64,000 nucleotides of DNA, from contig NZ_QAVX01000015.1 in assembly GCF_003121485.1 (NCBI RefSeq), forward strand, positions 1 to 64,000. The letters run 5' to 3'. The DNA is from Dyella sp. C11. GTDB lineage: Bacteria > Pseudomonadota > Gammaproteobacteria > Xanthomonadales > Rhodanobacteraceae. A program made the position numbers and the translations under genes. Numbering within the stretch: the stretch's first letter is position 1; every line of letters starts with the position of its first letter. Under the pieces are notes generated by a model. It was given only the letters and a program-made list of their open reading frames with translations. It did not search any database and was not told the DNA's origin. Of the stretch, positions 45,169 through 55,529 are shown one piece after another.

Positions 45169-46731
45169 TTACCGCAGCAACAAGCGATACGCCGGATTCT
45201 CGCTCTCATCCCGGAACGGATAACCCAGCGTATCCAGGAAGGCCTGGAACAACGCCCGCTCATCCGCCGGCACCTGGATACCGACAAGAATCCGCCCGTA
45301 ATCCGCACCCTGGTTGCGGTAGTGGAACAGGCTGATGTTCCAGTCCGGATGCATGTGGCCCAGGAAGCGCGTCAGCGCACCGGGCCGCTCCGGAAACTCG
45401 AAGCGGTAGAGCAGCTCGTCGCAAGCCAGTGGTGAGCTGCCGCCGATCATGTGGCGCAGGTGCAACTTGGCCAGTTCGTCGTCGGTGAGGTCGAGCACGC
45501 CAAAGCCATGGGCGCGGAAGGCGTCGATCAACGTCTGGCGTTCGTCCCGGTGCGTGGTCTGCACGCCCACGAAGATGTGCGCTTCGCTGGCGCTGCCGAT
45601 GCGGTAGTTGAATTCAGTGATGCTGCGCTGATCGAGCGCCGCGCAAAAACGCCGGAAGCTGCCGCGCTCCTCGGGAATGGTGACCGCGAACACCGCCTCG
45701 CGCTGCTCACCCACTTCGGCACGCTCGGCCACAAACCGCAGCCGGTCGAAATTGAGATTGGCGCCGGACACCACCGCCACCATCGGCTGCGCCGACGCAT
45801 CATGCGTTGCGATGTACTGCTTGAGACCCGCCAGCGCGAGCGCGCCTGCCGGCTCGGGCACGCTGCGCGTCTCGTGGAATACATCGCGAATGGCTGCACA
45901 GATGGCGTCGGTATCCACGCGCACCATGCCATCGGCGTAGCGCTGGCACAGATCGAAGGTCAGGTCGCCCACGCGTTTCACCGCGGTGCCGTCGGCAAAC
46001 AGGCCCACTTCGGACAGTGTCACCGGCGCGCCGGCATCCAGCGATTGCGCCATGGCATCGGAATCGCAGGTCTGCACGCCGATGACCTTGATCTCGGGGC
46101 GCAGCGCTTTCACGTAGGCGGCGATGCCTGCCAGCAGGCCGCCGCCACCCACCGGTACGAAGATGGCATGCAGCGGTCCGGGATGCTGGCGCAGGATCTC
46201 CATGCCCACCGTCGCCTGGCCGGCGATAACAGCCGCATCGTCGAAGGGGTGCACAAAGGTGTAGCCGTGTTCGGCCTGCAGCCGGGCCGCTGTTGCCTGG
46301 GCGTCGCTGTACGAATCGCCGGCCAGCACCACTTCCACGTGCGTACCGCCAAAGCGGCGCACGGCATCTACTTTCACCTGCGGCGCCGTTACGGGCATCA
46401 CGATTACCGCACGAACGCCAAGCCGGGCTGCCGCAAGGGCAACACCCTGCGCGTGGTTGCCTGCGGAAGCGGCAATGACGCCGCGCGCGCGTTCGGCTTC
46501 GCCAAGCTGTGCCATGCGGTTGTAAGCGCCGCGGAGCTTGAACGAGAACACCGGCTGCTGGTCTTCCCGCTTGAGCAACACGGGTTGCCCGAGTCGCGCG
46601 GAAAGCAACGGTGCTGCTTCGAGCGAGGTCTCGCGTGCGACGTCATAGACACGCGCACCCACGGTCATGCGCAGCAGGTCATGTCCGCTTGGCGATGCGT
46701 CCGACACGCTGCGGGCAGCAAGAGCGTTCAT
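45169..46731 (-). CDS. ilvA: Biosynthetic threonine ammonia-lyase
   Basis: A 520-residue PLP enzyme converting threonine to 2-oxobutanoate, first step of isoleucine synthesis. The catalytic domain has the PLP Lys in FSFKLRGAYN (about residue 64), SAGNHAQGVALAA and GGGGLLAGIA; the C-terminal third contains two ACT-like regulatory units (about 335-510) for isoleucine feedback. Last gene of the leu-ilv cluster; ATG 46731 overlaps the ilvM stop. Confidence 0.96.
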   Translation of the reverse strand: MNALAARSVSDASPSGHDLLRMTVGARVYDVARETSLEAAPLLSARLGQPVLLKREDQQPVFSFKLRGAYNRMAQLGEAERARGVIAASAGNHAQGVALAAARLGVRAVIVMPVTAPQVKVDAVRRFGGTHVEVVLAGDSYSDAQATAARLQAEHGYTFVHPFDDAAVIAGQATVGMEILRQHPGPLHAIFVPVGGGGLLAGIAAYVKALRPEIKVIGVQTCDSDAMAQSLDAGAPVTLSEVGLFADGTAVKRVGDLTFDLCQRYADGMVRVDTDAICAAIRDVFHETRSVPEPAGALALAGLKQYIATHDASAQPMVAVVSGANLNFDRLRFVAERAEVGEQREAVFAVTIPEERGSFRRFCAALDQRSITEFNYRIGSASEAHIFVGVQTTHRDERQTLIDAFRAHGFGVLDLTDDELAKLHLRHMIGGSSPLACDELLYRFEFPERPGALTRFLGHMHPDWNISLFHYRNQGADYGRILVGIQVPADERALFQAFLDTLGYPFRDESENPAYRLLLR

Positions 46732-46970
46732 GGCAGGGCGGCGGGATGGGTCACGTCGATCACGTCCACCAGCTTGCGGGTCTGCTTGATGATCTGCTCC
46801 ACCGTATCATCCGCACCTTCCATCACCAGCGTGAGCTGCGAGACGGCGGGATCTTCCGTGGCGGCCACGGTGAGCGAGTCGATGTTGCAGTGACGTGCGG
46901 CGAACATGCCGGCGACGCGCATCAAGGCGCCGGATTCGTTTTGCAGAAGAATGGAAAGCGTGTGTTTCAT
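46728..46970 (-). CDS. ilvM: Acetolactate synthase small subunit, IlvM-type
   Basis: An 80-residue ACT-domain protein (MKHTLSILLQNESGALMRVAGMFAARH opening) with the short length of IlvM rather than the two-domain IlvH/IlvN. It stabilises and regulates the IlvG catalytic subunit. ATG 46970 has GGAG close upstream; an in-frame GTG at 46976 is too near the ribosome site. Coupled to ilvA by ATGA. Confidence 0.9.
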   Translation of the reverse strand: MKHTLSILLQNESGALMRVAGMFAARHCNIDSLTVAATEDPAVSQLTLVMEGADDTVEQIIKQTRKLVDVIDVTHPAALP

Positions 46971-46995
46971 GGCCACTCCGTAGTCCCTACCTATC

Positions 46996-47078
46996 CGTCA
47001 TTCCGGCGCAGGCCGGAATCCAGTCGCGACCACCTGACACCATCGGCACTGGATCCCGGCCTTCGCCGGGATGACGAG
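46996..47078. repeat. Inverted pair of CGTCATTCC-type palindromes between ilvG and ilvM
   Basis: Copies at 46996-47024 and 47048-47078. Their stems (ATTCCGGC/GCCGGAAT and ATCCCGGC/GCCGGGAT) are each self-complementary. Confidence 0.8.
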
Positions 47079-47107
47079 CTTTGAACTCTCCACGGGGATG
47101 GCGAGCG

Positions 47108-48988
47108 TCAGAACATGTCGCTCGTCGCATCTCCCGACGTTTCCTGCGCCACGCGCGAGGGAATGAAATCCCCCGTGATCATCTGCGCATACGTCGAACC
47201 CGGCCCCACCATGGGATACACGCCGGCATCCGGATCGATCATCACTTCGAGGAACGCCGGACCATCGAAGGCAAGAAAATCGGCGATGGTGTCCGCGAGC
47301 TTGGCCTTGTCTTCCAGCCGCTGGGCCCACTCGAAGCCATCGGCCTGCGCGGCCTTGATGAAATCCTTCTTGTGCAGGCTCTTGTCCGACGAGGCAAACC
47401 GCCCGCGGAAGAACAGCTTCTGCCATTGGCGCACCATGCCGTCGCCAATGTTGTTGAGCACCACCACCTTCACGGGCAAGTGATAGGTGGTGACGGTTTC
47501 CAGCTCGCCGAGATTCATGCGGATACTGGCATCGCCATCGATGTCGATGACCACCGCATCGCGCCGCGCGAACTGCGCGCCAATGGCCGCCGGCAAGCCG
47601 AAACCCATGGTTCCCATGGAGCCGGAGGTGAGCCAATGGCGCGGTTCGCGGAAATCGAAATATTGCGCAGCCCACATCTGGTGCTGGCCGACGCCGGTGC
47701 TGATCACCGCGCGACCTTGCGTGTGCTGGTTGATGGCTTCGATCACCGCCTGCGGCTGGATCAGCGTACTGTCGCGATCGTAATTCAGGCCGTGGTCGCG
47801 CTTGAGCGCGGCGATATGGGCATGCCAGTTCGCGTAACGGCCTTCCGCTGAGAAATTCAGTCCGTGACGCAGGCCGTACTGGTGCAGCCGCGACAAGGTG
47901 GCGTCGAGATCGCCGTGATGATGCCAGTGCACGGACTTCACCTTGCCGATCTCGGCAGGGTCGATGTCGATCTGCGCGATGAAGCGTGCGTGCGGCGCGA
48001 ACTTGTCGGGCACGCTGGCCACGCGATCATCGAAGCGCGCGCCCAGTGCCAGCAGGAAGTCGCAATCTTCCACGGCATAGTTGGCGTGCGCCGTACCGTG
48101 CATGCCCAGCATGTGCAGCGCGAGCGGCTCGGTGGTGTCCATCGCGCCGATACCCATCAGCGTGGTGGTCACCGGCAGCCCGAATTGCTTGACGAAAGCG
48201 CGCAGCGTGGCAGAGGCCTCGCCCGCGATGATGCCGCCGCCCGCATAGATCAGCGGACGCCTGGCCTTGGCCAGCGCGTCGAAGAAAGCTGCGCATTGCG
48301 CGTCGTCCACGCGAGCGTTCTGGATGGCGTGCTGGCGCGCGCGATAACCGGGGATCGGCAGCGTGCCTTCGCCGGCAAACGTGAGTGCGCTGTTCTGCAC
48401 GTCCTTGGGGATGTCGACCACGACAGGGCCGGGTCGTCCGCTGCGGGCGATTTCGAACGCGGTGCGCAACGTCTCTTCCAGCCGCGACGGATCAGTGAGC
48501 AGGAACACGTGCTTGGCGCACGGGCTCATGATGTTGCTGACCGGCGCTTCCTGAAACGCGTCGCTGCCCAGCGCCGCGGTGGGCACCTGGCCGCAGATGA
48601 CCACCATGGGCACGGAATCGGACATCGCGTCGCGCACCGGCGTCACCATGTTGGTGGCGCCCGGACCGGAGGTAACGATGGCCACGCCCACTTTGCCGGA
48701 CGCACGCGCGTAACCGGCGGCCATGAAGCCCGCACCCTGCTCGTTGGCGGGCACGATCAGCGGCATCGGCTCGCCGCCCAAGGGCGACAGATGTGTCGCG
48801 TTGAAACGGAAAACCGCGTCATACACGGGCAGGATCGCGCCGCCCGAATAACCGAACAGCACATCGACGCCTTCATCGGCCAATACCTGCACCACCACTT
48901 CTGCGCCGCTCATGGACTGGCCGGCGAGAGGGTGTGTCGTCAGTGGCGTGGGCACGTCACGATCTTCGATGGCGCGGTGCAGAGGCAT
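47108..48988 (-). CDS. ilvG: Acetolactate synthase large subunit
   Basis: A thiamine-diphosphate enzyme (626 residues from ATG 48988, 601 from ATG 48913) making acetolactate or acetohydroxybutyrate. TPP Glu in NEQGAGFMAAGYARA, FAD-region TSGPGATNMV and GRPGPVVVDIPKDVQ, and the C-terminal TPP motif DIDGDASIRMNLGEL...VVLNN are present. Neither start has a good ribosome site; the first 25 residues are not family-like, so 48913 may be the true start. The 5' gap 48989-49160 holds no other gene. Confidence 0.95.
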   Translation of the reverse strand: MPLHRAIEDRDVPTPLTTHPLAGQSMSGAEVVVQVLADEGVDVLFGYSGGAILPVYDAVFRFNATHLSPLGGEPMPLIVPANEQGAGFMAAGYARASGKVGVAIVTSGPGATNMVTPVRDAMSDSVPMVVICGQVPTAALGSDAFQEAPVSNIMSPCAKHVFLLTDPSRLEETLRTAFEIARSGRPGPVVVDIPKDVQNSALTFAGEGTLPIPGYRARQHAIQNARVDDAQCAAFFDALAKARRPLIYAGGGIIAGEASATLRAFVKQFGLPVTTTLMGIGAMDTTEPLALHMLGMHGTAHANYAVEDCDFLLALGARFDDRVASVPDKFAPHARFIAQIDIDPAEIGKVKSVHWHHHGDLDATLSRLHQYGLRHGLNFSAEGRYANWHAHIAALKRDHGLNYDRDSTLIQPQAVIEAINQHTQGRAVISTGVGQHQMWAAQYFDFREPRHWLTSGSMGTMGFGLPAAIGAQFARRDAVVIDIDGDASIRMNLGELETVTTYHLPVKVVVLNNIGDGMVRQWQKLFFRGRFASSDKSLHKKDFIKAAQADGFEWAQRLEDKAKLADTIADFLAFDGPAFLEVMIDPDAGVYPMVGPGSTYAQMITGDFIPSRVAQETSGDATSDMF

Positions 48989-49160
48989 ATTCACGGTGAT
49001 CGGCTTTCCCGGTGCATCGCCGAAACGTCGGCGAGCGGCATGTCGGTTGGAAAATCCCCTCCCCTGAAAACCAGGGGAGGGCCAGGGAGGGGTAATGCGT
49101 GCGGGATGAGCACCCCTCGAGTCGAGCAAAAACGTTTGATGCTTGCGAAACCTTTCCTGC

Positions 49161-49254
49161 TCGTCATCCCTGCGAAAGCAGGGATCCAGTGCCTTTTGTG
49201 ATCCAGCCTGCACGTTGAAAGACACTGGATTCCTGCTTTCGCAGGAATGACGAG
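49161..49254. repeat. Inverted pair of CGTCATCCC-type palindromes between ilvC and ilvG
   Basis: Copies at 49161-49191 and 49223-49254 with stems ATCCCTGC/GCAGGGAT and ATTCCTGC/GCAGGAAT. The spacer contains GTTGAAAGACACTGGATTCC, also found in the repeat at 59245-59338. Confidence 0.85.
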
Positions 49255-49263
49255 CCAAAATAC

Positions 49264-50277
49264 TTAACCCACTTTCTTCAACGGCTCGGCAGCAGCCTTC
49301 GGCGCATTCGCCTGCAGCCACGGCATGCGCTCGCGCAGCTTCGCGCCGACCTGTTCCACCGGATGCTCCAGGTCCGCCTGCTTGAACTTCTTGTAGTTCG
49401 GCAGGCCGGCTTCGTATTCGGCAATCCAGTTCTTGGCGAAGGTGCCGTCCTGGATGTCCTTGAGCACGCCCTTCATGCGCTCCTTGGTGGCCGCATCGAT
49501 GATGCGCGGGCCGCTGACGTAGTCGCCGTACTGCGCGGTCTCGGAGATGAACTCCAGCATGCGGGTGATGCCGCCTTCGTAGAACAGGTCCACGATCAGC
49601 TTCAGTTCGTGCAGCACTTCGTAGTACGCGATTTCCGGCTGGTAACCGGCTTCCACCAGCGTTTCGAAGCCGGCCTGTACCAGCGAGCTGGCGCCACCGC
49701 ACAGCACGGCCTGTTCGCCGAACAGATCGGTCTCGGTCTCTTCCTTGAAGTCGGTCTTGATCAGCAGCGCGCGACCGCCGCCGATACCGTCGGCATACGC
49801 CTTGGCCTTGGCTTCGGCGTTGCCGCTGACGTCCTGGTGCACGGCCCAGATGCTGGGCACGCCACGACCGATTTCATACTCGCGACGCACCAGCGCGCCC
49901 GGACCCTTGGGCGCCACCAGCACCACGTCGATGTCCGTGCGCGGCTCGATCCGCTTGAAGTGCACGTTGAAGCCGTGCGCGAACAGCAGCGCAGCACCGG
50001 GCTTGATGTTCGGCTCGATGCTTTCCTTGTACAGCTTGGCCTGCACCATGTCGGGCGTGAGCACGGCGACCAGGTCGGCGTCCTTCACCGCATCGCCCGG
50101 TTCGGCGACGTTGAAGCCTTCGGCGCGGGCTTTCTCCCACGAGGGGCCACCCTTGCGCAGGCCGACGACGACGTCGAGACCGGAGTCGCGCAGGTTGAGT
50201 GCGTGGGCGCGGCCCTGGCTGCCAAAGCCCAGGACGGCGATGCGGGCGTTGGCCAGCGTGTCGTTGTTGTTGCTCAT
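49264..50277 (-). CDS. ilvC: Ketol-acid reductoisomerase
   Basis: A 337-residue class I (short) KARI converting acetolactate to dihydroxyisovalerate with NADPH and Mg. The nucleotide site is [19 protein letters not shown] (about 13-31), with Arg/Ser-type NADPH contacts in LRKGGPSW, and metal-binding Asp/Glu in [12 protein letters not shown] (about 191-202) and the [13 protein letters not shown] helix (about 225-237). It overlaps ilvD by ATGA. Confidence 0.97.
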   Translation of the reverse strand: MSNNNDTLANARIAVLGFGSQGRAHALNLRDSGLDVVVGLRKGGPSWEKARAEGFNVAEPGDAVKDADLVAVLTPDMVQAKLYKESIEPNIKPGAALLFAHGFNVHFKRIEPRTDIDVVLVAPKGPGALVRREYEIGRGVPSIWAVHQDVSGNAEAKAKAYADGIGGGRALLIKTDFKEETETDLFGEQAVLCGGASSLVQAGFETLVEAGYQPEIAYYEVLHELKLIVDLFYEGGITRMLEFISETAQYGDYVSGPRIIDAATKERMKGVLKDIQDGTFAKNWIAEYEAGLPNYKKFKQADLEHPVEQVGAKLRERMPWLQANAPKAAAEPLKKVG

Positions 50278-51995
50278 GCGGTGACTCCTGCGTTCGTGTC
50301 TTCGTTGACGTGTGTGGAAGCGTGGGATGCGGATGTACTGCGTGCTGCAATGGGTTGCGTGGTGGCACCTTCGGAAGCGGAGCCCACCAGGGAGACGTAC
50401 TTGGCCAGCGCGCCGCGCGTGACCTTGGGTGCTGGCGGCTGCCAGGCGGCGCGACGCGGGGCGAGGTCGGCGGTGGTGCTGATCTCGCGCGTGTCGGCAT
50501 CGATGCGGATGCGGTCGCCTTCGTGCAACAGGCCGATGGGGCCGCCACGTGCGGCTTCGGGTGCGATATGGCCCACCATGTAGCCGTGCGTGGCGCCGGA
50601 GAAACGGCCGTCGGTAATCAACGCGACGTCGTCGCCCAGGCCGCGGCCGATCAGTGCGGCGGTGACGCCCAGCATTTCGCGCATGCCCGGGCCACCGGCC
50701 GGACCTTCGTTGCGGATGACGATGACGTCACCCTTCTCGATGGTCCCACCCTGCACGGCGGCGAAGGCCTGCTCCTCGCTTTCGAACACGCGCGCACGGC
50801 CTTCGAAATGGCTGGCGCCCTTGCCGGCGAGCTTGAGGATGCAGCCTTCCGGCGCGAGGTTGCCGTAGAGGATGGAGTAGCCACCACGCGGCTTCAGCGG
50901 CTGCGAGATCGGATGCACGACATCCTGGTGTTCCGCACGGGGTGCGGCGGCAGCTTCATCGAACAGGCTGCGGCCGGTGACGGTCGGCGTGTCGGTGAGC
51001 ATGTCGGCGGCGATCAATTCCTGCGCCACGCGCGCGCTGCCACCGGCGCCGAACATTTCCACGGCGGTGTAACGGCCACCGGGCAGAAGATCGGCAATCA
51101 CGGGCGTGTGCCTGGAAGCCGGTTCGAAATCCTCCAGCGTCCAGCGCGTGCCCGCTTCGCGCGCGATGGCGAGCAGATGCAACACCGCGTTGGTAGAACC
51201 CGCCGTGGCGGCGACCATGCGCGCGGCGTTGCGGAATGCGGTTTCGCTCAGCAGCTCGCGCGGCGTGCGGTTCTCCCTGAAGCACTCCATCACCAGCTCG
51301 CCACAGCGACGTGCGGCGGCGGCCTTGGCCGGATGCGTGGCGGGAATGTCGTTGAAACCCATCGGCGACAAGCCGAGCGTGGTCAGCACCATCGCCATGG
51401 TGTTGGCGGTGAACTGGCCGCCGCAGGCACCTGCGCCCGGGCAGGCATCGCGTTCCACGGAGGTGAGTTCGTCATCGCCGATCTTGCCCGCGCCATGCGC
51501 GCCGACGGCTTCGAACACCTGCTGGATGGTGATGGGGTGGTTGTCGTGCGTGCCGTGCGCAATCGTGCCGCCGTACAGCGCCACGCTCGGGATATTGAGT
51601 CGCGCCATCGCCATCGCGGCGGCGGGAATGGTCTTGTCGCAGCCGCACAGCACCACCATCGCATCCAGGCAGTGACCGTCCACGGCCAGCTCGATGGAGT
51701 CGGTGATCACTTCGCGACTGATCAGCGACGCGCGCATGCCGGGCGTGCCCATGGCAATGCCGTCGGTCACTGCGATGGTGTTGAATTCCACCGGCGTGCC
51801 GCCGGCGGCGCGAATGCCTTCGGCCACGTGCTCGGCGAGCTCACGCAGGTTGAGGTTGCACGGGCTCACGTTCGACCACGTGTGCACCACGGCCACGAGC
51901 GGCTTGGCGATGGCTTCGTCGTCCATGCCGGTGGCGCGCAGCATGGCGCGTGCCGGTGCGCGGTCGGGGCCGGTCTTGATCAGGTCACTGCGCAT
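50274..51995 (-). CDS. ilvD: Dihydroxy-acid dehydratase
   Basis: A 573-residue iron-sulfur dehydratase giving the 2-oxoacid precursors of valine and isoleucine. Cluster cysteines lie in [12 protein letters not shown] (about 110-122) and [12 protein letters not shown] (about 182-193); the [20 protein letters not shown] motif near residue 480 is typical. First gene of the ilvD-ilvC pair. Confidence 0.97.
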   Translation of the reverse strand: MRSDLIKTGPDRAPARAMLRATGMDDEAIAKPLVAVVHTWSNVSPCNLNLRELAEHVAEGIRAAGGTPVEFNTIAVTDGIAMGTPGMRASLISREVITDSIELAVDGHCLDAMVVLCGCDKTIPAAAMAMARLNIPSVALYGGTIAHGTHDNHPITIQQVFEAVGAHGAGKIGDDELTSVERDACPGAGACGGQFTANTMAMVLTTLGLSPMGFNDIPATHPAKAAAARRCGELVMECFRENRTPRELLSETAFRNAARMVAATAGSTNAVLHLLAIAREAGTRWTLEDFEPASRHTPVIADLLPGGRYTAVEMFGAGGSARVAQELIAADMLTDTPTVTGRSLFDEAAAAPRAEHQDVVHPISQPLKPRGGYSILYGNLAPEGCILKLAGKGASHFEGRARVFESEEQAFAAVQGGTIEKGDVIVIRNEGPAGGPGMREMLGVTAALIGRGLGDDVALITDGRFSGATHGYMVGHIAPEAARGGPIGLLHEGDRIRIDADTREISTTADLAPRRAAWQPPAPKVTRGALAKYVSLVGSASEGATTQPIAARSTSASHASTHVNEDTNAGVTA

Positions 51996-52049
51996 GCGTG
52001 GGTTCCGGTGAAGAAGTGAACATGAAACTTGCGGACGCTTTCAAAGACA

Positions 52050-52160
52050 CCGTCATCCCCGCGTAGGCGGGGATCCAGCGTCTTTCGGACCGCGCAAAGG
52101 CACTGGATGACCAGCCATACGGCTGTTGGAAAAGCGCCTCCCGCCTACGCGGGAATGACG
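52050..52160. repeat. CGTCATCCCCGCG-type palindrome pair between leuB and ilvD
   Basis: A forward copy at 52050-52080 (stem ATCCCCGC/GCGGGGAT) and a reverse copy ending at 52160 (CCCGCC..GCGGG..ATGACG), the latter with a diverged left half. Confidence 0.75.
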
Positions 52161-52190
52161 TTGCAGGAGAGGCTGAGGGTGTGGCTGGAC

Positions 52191-53288
52191 TCAACCGCAT
52201 GCGCGCCCCCAGCGAAGAAAAGCCGCCGCGTTGCAGGCGTGTTCGTCGACGGCGGCAAGCACCGCTTCCAGCACGTCCTTGGTACCTGCGCTGCCACCGA
52301 TGTCGCGTGTGTGCGGGCCGCGCTCCAGCACTTCGGCCACGGCTGCTTCCACGGTGCTGGCTTCTTCTTCCAGGCCCAGCGAATGACGCAACAGCATGGC
52401 GGCGGAAAGAATGGCGCCGATGGGATTGGCCACGCCCTGGCCAGCGATATCCGGCGCGGAACCGTGGATGGGTTCGTACAGGCCACCCTTGCCTTCACCC
52501 AGCGACGCTGACGGCAGCAGGCCCAGCGAACCGGCGAGCGCGGCGGCTTCGTCGGTGAGGATGTCGCCGAACAGGTTTTCGGTGACCACCACGTCGTACT
52601 TGCCCGGCTGCGTCAGCAGCAGCATGGCCATGGAATCGACCAGCTGGTGCTCCAGCTTCACGTCCGGATATTCGGCCGCGATGCGCTGCACCGTGGTGCG
52701 CCACAGGCGCGACGTTTCCAGCACGTTGGCCTTGTCGACCGACGTGACGTGCTTGCGGCGCTCGCGTGCGAGTTCGAAGGCACGACGCGTGACGCGTTCC
52801 ACTTCGGCAACGGTGTACTTGCACTCGTCGATGGCGGTGTCGATGGTGCGCGTCTTCGCGCCGAAGTAGGCGCCTCCGGTGAGTTCGCGCACGAACAGCA
52901 CGTCGACGTTCTTCAGCTTCTCGTTCTTCAGCGGCGACAGCGAGGCCAGCGCCGGATGCACTTGCAGCGGACGCAGGTTGGCGTAGACGCCGAGTGCCGC
53001 GCGCAGTGCCAGCAGGCCCTGTTCGGGGCGCACCGGCGCGTTCGGATCGGACCACTTCGGACCGCCTACTGCGCCAAGCAGTACCGCATCGGCGGCCTTG
53101 CACGCTTCCAGCGAGGCTTTTGGCAACGGTTCGCCAGTGGCATCGATGGCGCAACCGCCGATCTGATGTTCTTCGAAGTGGAAGTGATGATCGTAATGCG
53201 CAGCGACCGCATCGAGCACGGCCACGGCCGCAGCAGTGACTTCCGGGCCGACGCCGTCGCCGGGCAGGGTGACGATATGCGCTCTCAT
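52191..53288 (-). CDS. leuB: 3-isopropylmalate dehydrogenase
   Basis: A 365-residue NAD-dependent decarboxylating dehydrogenase of leucine synthesis. [15 protein letters not shown] opening, substrate Arg residues in [21 protein letters not shown] and REL..GAYFG, and metal Asp in [23 protein letters not shown] match LeuB. ATG 53288 overlaps the leuD stop. Confidence 0.97.
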   Translation of the reverse strand: MRAHIVTLPGDGVGPEVTAAAVAVLDAVAAHYDHHFHFEEHQIGGCAIDATGEPLPKASLEACKAADAVLLGAVGGPKWSDPNAPVRPEQGLLALRAALGVYANLRPLQVHPALASLSPLKNEKLKNVDVLFVRELTGGAYFGAKTRTIDTAIDECKYTVAEVERVTRRAFELARERRKHVTSVDKANVLETSRLWRTTVQRIAAEYPDVKLEHQLVDSMAMLLLTQPGKYDVVVTENLFGDILTDEAAALAGSLGLLPSASLGEGKGGLYEPIHGSAPDIAGQGVANPIGAILSAAMLLRHSLGLEEEASTVEAAVAEVLERGPHTRDIGGSAGTKDVLEAVLAAVDEHACNAAAFLRWGRACG

Positions 53289-53950
53289 AGGGTGACTCCG
53301 GCGGTGCGAGGCTCTTGTTGAGGAGTGCGGCCATGGATGGCCGCTTCTTGACCTTCGCGTTCATGGATGAACGCATCAATCAATGGCATGTGTTGCTGGA
53401 GATAACCCAGCTGGTCGACGCCGTTGAGCAGGCAGTGACGGGCAAACGGTTCGAGCTGGAAGCGGATGTGGCCGCCGTCAGGCAGGGCGATCACCTGTTC
53501 CTTCACGTCGATGGACAGCTCAATGCCCGGGTGTTCGATCAGCCAGCGGTGCTCGGCTTCATCCAGCACGATGGCGAGCAGGCCGTTCTTCAGCGCGTTG
53601 TTGCGGAAGATGTCCGCGATCTCGCTGCACAGCACCGCCTGGATGCCGTAATCAAGCAGGGCCCACGGCGCGTGCTCGCGCGAGGAACCGCAACCGAAAT
53701 TGCGACCGGCGACCAGGATGTGGCATCCACGCGCCTGCGGCTGGTTGAGCGGGAACGCCGGGGTGTCGCTGCCGTCGGCCTGGTAGCGCCAGTCGTTGAA
53801 GCACAGCTTGCCCAGGCCAGCGCGCTCGGTAGTGGTAAGGAAGCGCGCCGGGATGATGCGGTCGGTGTCGATGTTCTCGTCCGGCAGCACGGCAGTGCGG
53901 GAGTGGAGGCGGGTGATGGGGCGCAGTAACGAACCTCCGAAGGACAACAC
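53285..53950 (-). CDS. leuD: 3-isopropylmalate dehydratase small subunit, with palindrome-encoded tail
   Basis: LeuD partners LeuC to isomerise isopropylmalate. [35 protein letters not shown] and [14 protein letters not shown] are family hallmarks. The frame given is 221 residues from GTG 53950; a CTG at 53926 preceded by TCGGAGG 7 nt upstream is an attractive non-standard start giving 213 residues. The C-terminal end [20 protein letters not shown] is encoded by a palindromic repeat also present in ilvE. Confidence 0.93.
   Translation of the reverse strand: MLSFGGSLLRPITRLHSRTAVLPDENIDTDRIIPARFLTTTERAGLGKLCFNDWRYQADGSDTPAFPLNQPQARGCHILVAGRNFGCGSSREHAPWALLDYGIQAVLCSEIADIFRNNALKNGLLAIVLDEAEHRWLIEHPGIELSIDVKEQVIALPDGGHIRFQLEPFARHCLLNGVDQLGYLQQHMPLIDAFIHEREGQEAAIHGRTPQQEPRTAGVTL
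53319..53358. repeat. GCGGCCATGGATGGCCGC palindromic element in leuD 3' end
   Basis: A near-perfect hairpin, GCGGCCAT-GG-ATGGCCGC, within a unit of about 40 nt that is nearly identical to 55560-55599 (28 consecutive identical bases, then scattered differences). It is translated as part of the LeuD tail. Confidence 0.85.
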
Positions 53951-53966
53951 GATGCGAAGCGCTTAA

Positions 53967-54018
53967 CTCCCTCTCCCCTCCGGGGAGAGGGTTGGGGTCA
54001 GGGGCGGGTGCTTGCGGG
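53967..54018. repeat. CCCTCTCCCC-type REP between leuC and leuD
   Basis: One REP copy with the hairpin CCCTCTCCCC/GGGGAGAGGG and the conserved GGTTGGGGT and GGGGCGGGTGCTTGC tail, in the 166-nt leuC-leuD gap. Confidence 0.85.
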
Positions 54019-54116
54019 CACGCCTATCGAAGCGTCGCTTGAAGAAGCAGTGAGGCCAGCGTGGGCCCGCTCCGGAGGCCCCGACCCGGCGCGGACCGGC
54101 AGTACACCCTAGGGCT

Positions 54117-55529
54117 TCATGCCGGCCCCAGCTCCCTGGTCTCACGCCGGGCGGCGATGCGACCCGCCACGGCAGAGGCTGCCGCCGTCGCCGGACTCGC
54201 CAGCACCGTGCGCGCCCCCTTGCCTTGGCGTCCTTCGAAATTGCGATTCGAGGTGCTCACCACCAGCTGCCCCGGCTGCGCGAAATCGCCATTCATCGCG
54301 ATGCACATCGAGCAACCCGGCTCGCGCCACTCGGCACCGGCAGCCTTGAACACGTGATGCAGGCCTTCGCTCTCCGCGTCGCGACGCACCGCTTCGGAGC
54401 CTGGCACCACCAGCATGCGCACGCCATCGGCGACGCGACGACCGCGCAGCACATGCGCCGCCTCGCGCAGATCCGACAGTCGCGAATTAGTGCAGCTGCC
54501 GACGAACACCACGTCCACCGGCGTGCCCTGCATGGGCTTGCCCGCTTCGGCCTTCATGTAGTCGAGCGCGCGCTTTTCCTGCGGATTGCGTGCGGCCGGT
54601 ACCGGCTTGTCCATGGCGATTGCCATGCCCGGATGCGTGCCGTAGGTGACGGTGGGGCGGATCTTGCCAGCGTCGATGCGTACTTCGCGGTCGTACTCGG
54701 CGCCGTCGTCCGTGCGCAAGGATTTCCAGCGTGAAACGGCTTCATCCCATGCCTCGCCCTGCGGTGCGCGCGGACGACCCTTCAACCACGCGAAGGTGGT
54801 TTCGTCCGGCGCGATCAAGCCAGCGCGTGCGCCGGCTTCGATCGACATGTTGCACACCGTCATGCGCTCTTCCATCGACAGCTGTTCGATGGCCTTGCCG
54901 CGATATTCGATGACGTAGCCAGTGCCGCCGTCCACGCCGATCTCGCCGATGATGTGCAGGATCAGATCCTTGGCGCCCACGCCAGCAGGCAGGTCGCCAT
55001 CGACATGGATCGCCAGCGTCTTGGCCTTGCGCTGGAGCAGGCACTGCGTGGCCATCACATGGCCCACTTCCGTGGTGCCGATGCCGAACGCCAGTGCGCC
55101 GAACGCGCCGTGTGTGGAGGTATGGCTGTCGCCGCACACGATCGTCATGCCAGGCTGCGTCGCGCCCAGTTCGGGGCCGAACACATGGACGATGCCGCGG
55201 TCGCTGCTGTTCCAGCCATGCAGTTCCACGCCAAACTCTCTGCAGTTGGTTTCCAGCTGCGAGACCTGCGCTTTCGCCTCGGCGTTGGCGTAGGGACGCT
55301 CGCCATCGGTGCCCGGCGGCAGCGTGGGGGTGGAGTGGTCCAGCGTGGCCAGCATGCGATCCGGGCGACGCAGCTTCAGGCCGCGTTCGCGCAGCTCGCT
55401 GAAGGCCTGCGGCGAGGTGACTTCGTGCACCAGGTGCAGATCGATATAGAGAATCGCCGGCGTGTCGATGGATTCCGCAGCAACGACGTGGGCATCCCAC
55501 ACTTTCTCGAACAGGGTCTTGGCGGTCAT
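54117..55529 (-). CDS. leuC: 3-isopropylmalate dehydratase large subunit
   Basis: A 470-residue aconitase-family subunit. 4Fe-4S cysteines in [16 protein letters not shown] (about 345-360) and GCSMCIAMN (about 405-413); substrate/iron-region [20 protein letters not shown] at about 130-150. Normal length (E. coli 466). ATG 55529 overlaps the ilvE stop by ATGA. Confidence 0.97.
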   Translation of the reverse strand: MTAKTLFEKVWDAHVVAAESIDTPAILYIDLHLVHEVTSPQAFSELRERGLKLRRPDRMLATLDHSTPTLPPGTDGERPYANAEAKAQVSQLETNCREFGVELHGWNSSDRGIVHVFGPELGATQPGMTIVCGDSHTSTHGAFGALAFGIGTTEVGHVMATQCLLQRKAKTLAIHVDGDLPAGVGAKDLILHIIGEIGVDGGTGYVIEYRGKAIEQLSMEERMTVCNMSIEAGARAGLIAPDETTFAWLKGRPRAPQGEAWDEAVSRWKSLRTDDGAEYDREVRIDAGKIRPTVTYGTHPGMAIAMDKPVPAARNPQEKRALDYMKAEAGKPMQGTPVDVVFVGSCTNSRLSDLREAAHVLRGRRVADGVRMLVVPGSEAVRRDAESEGLHHVFKAAGAEWREPGCSMCIAMNGDFAQPGQLVVSTSNRNFEGRQGKGARTVLASPATAAASAVAGRIAARRETRELGPA

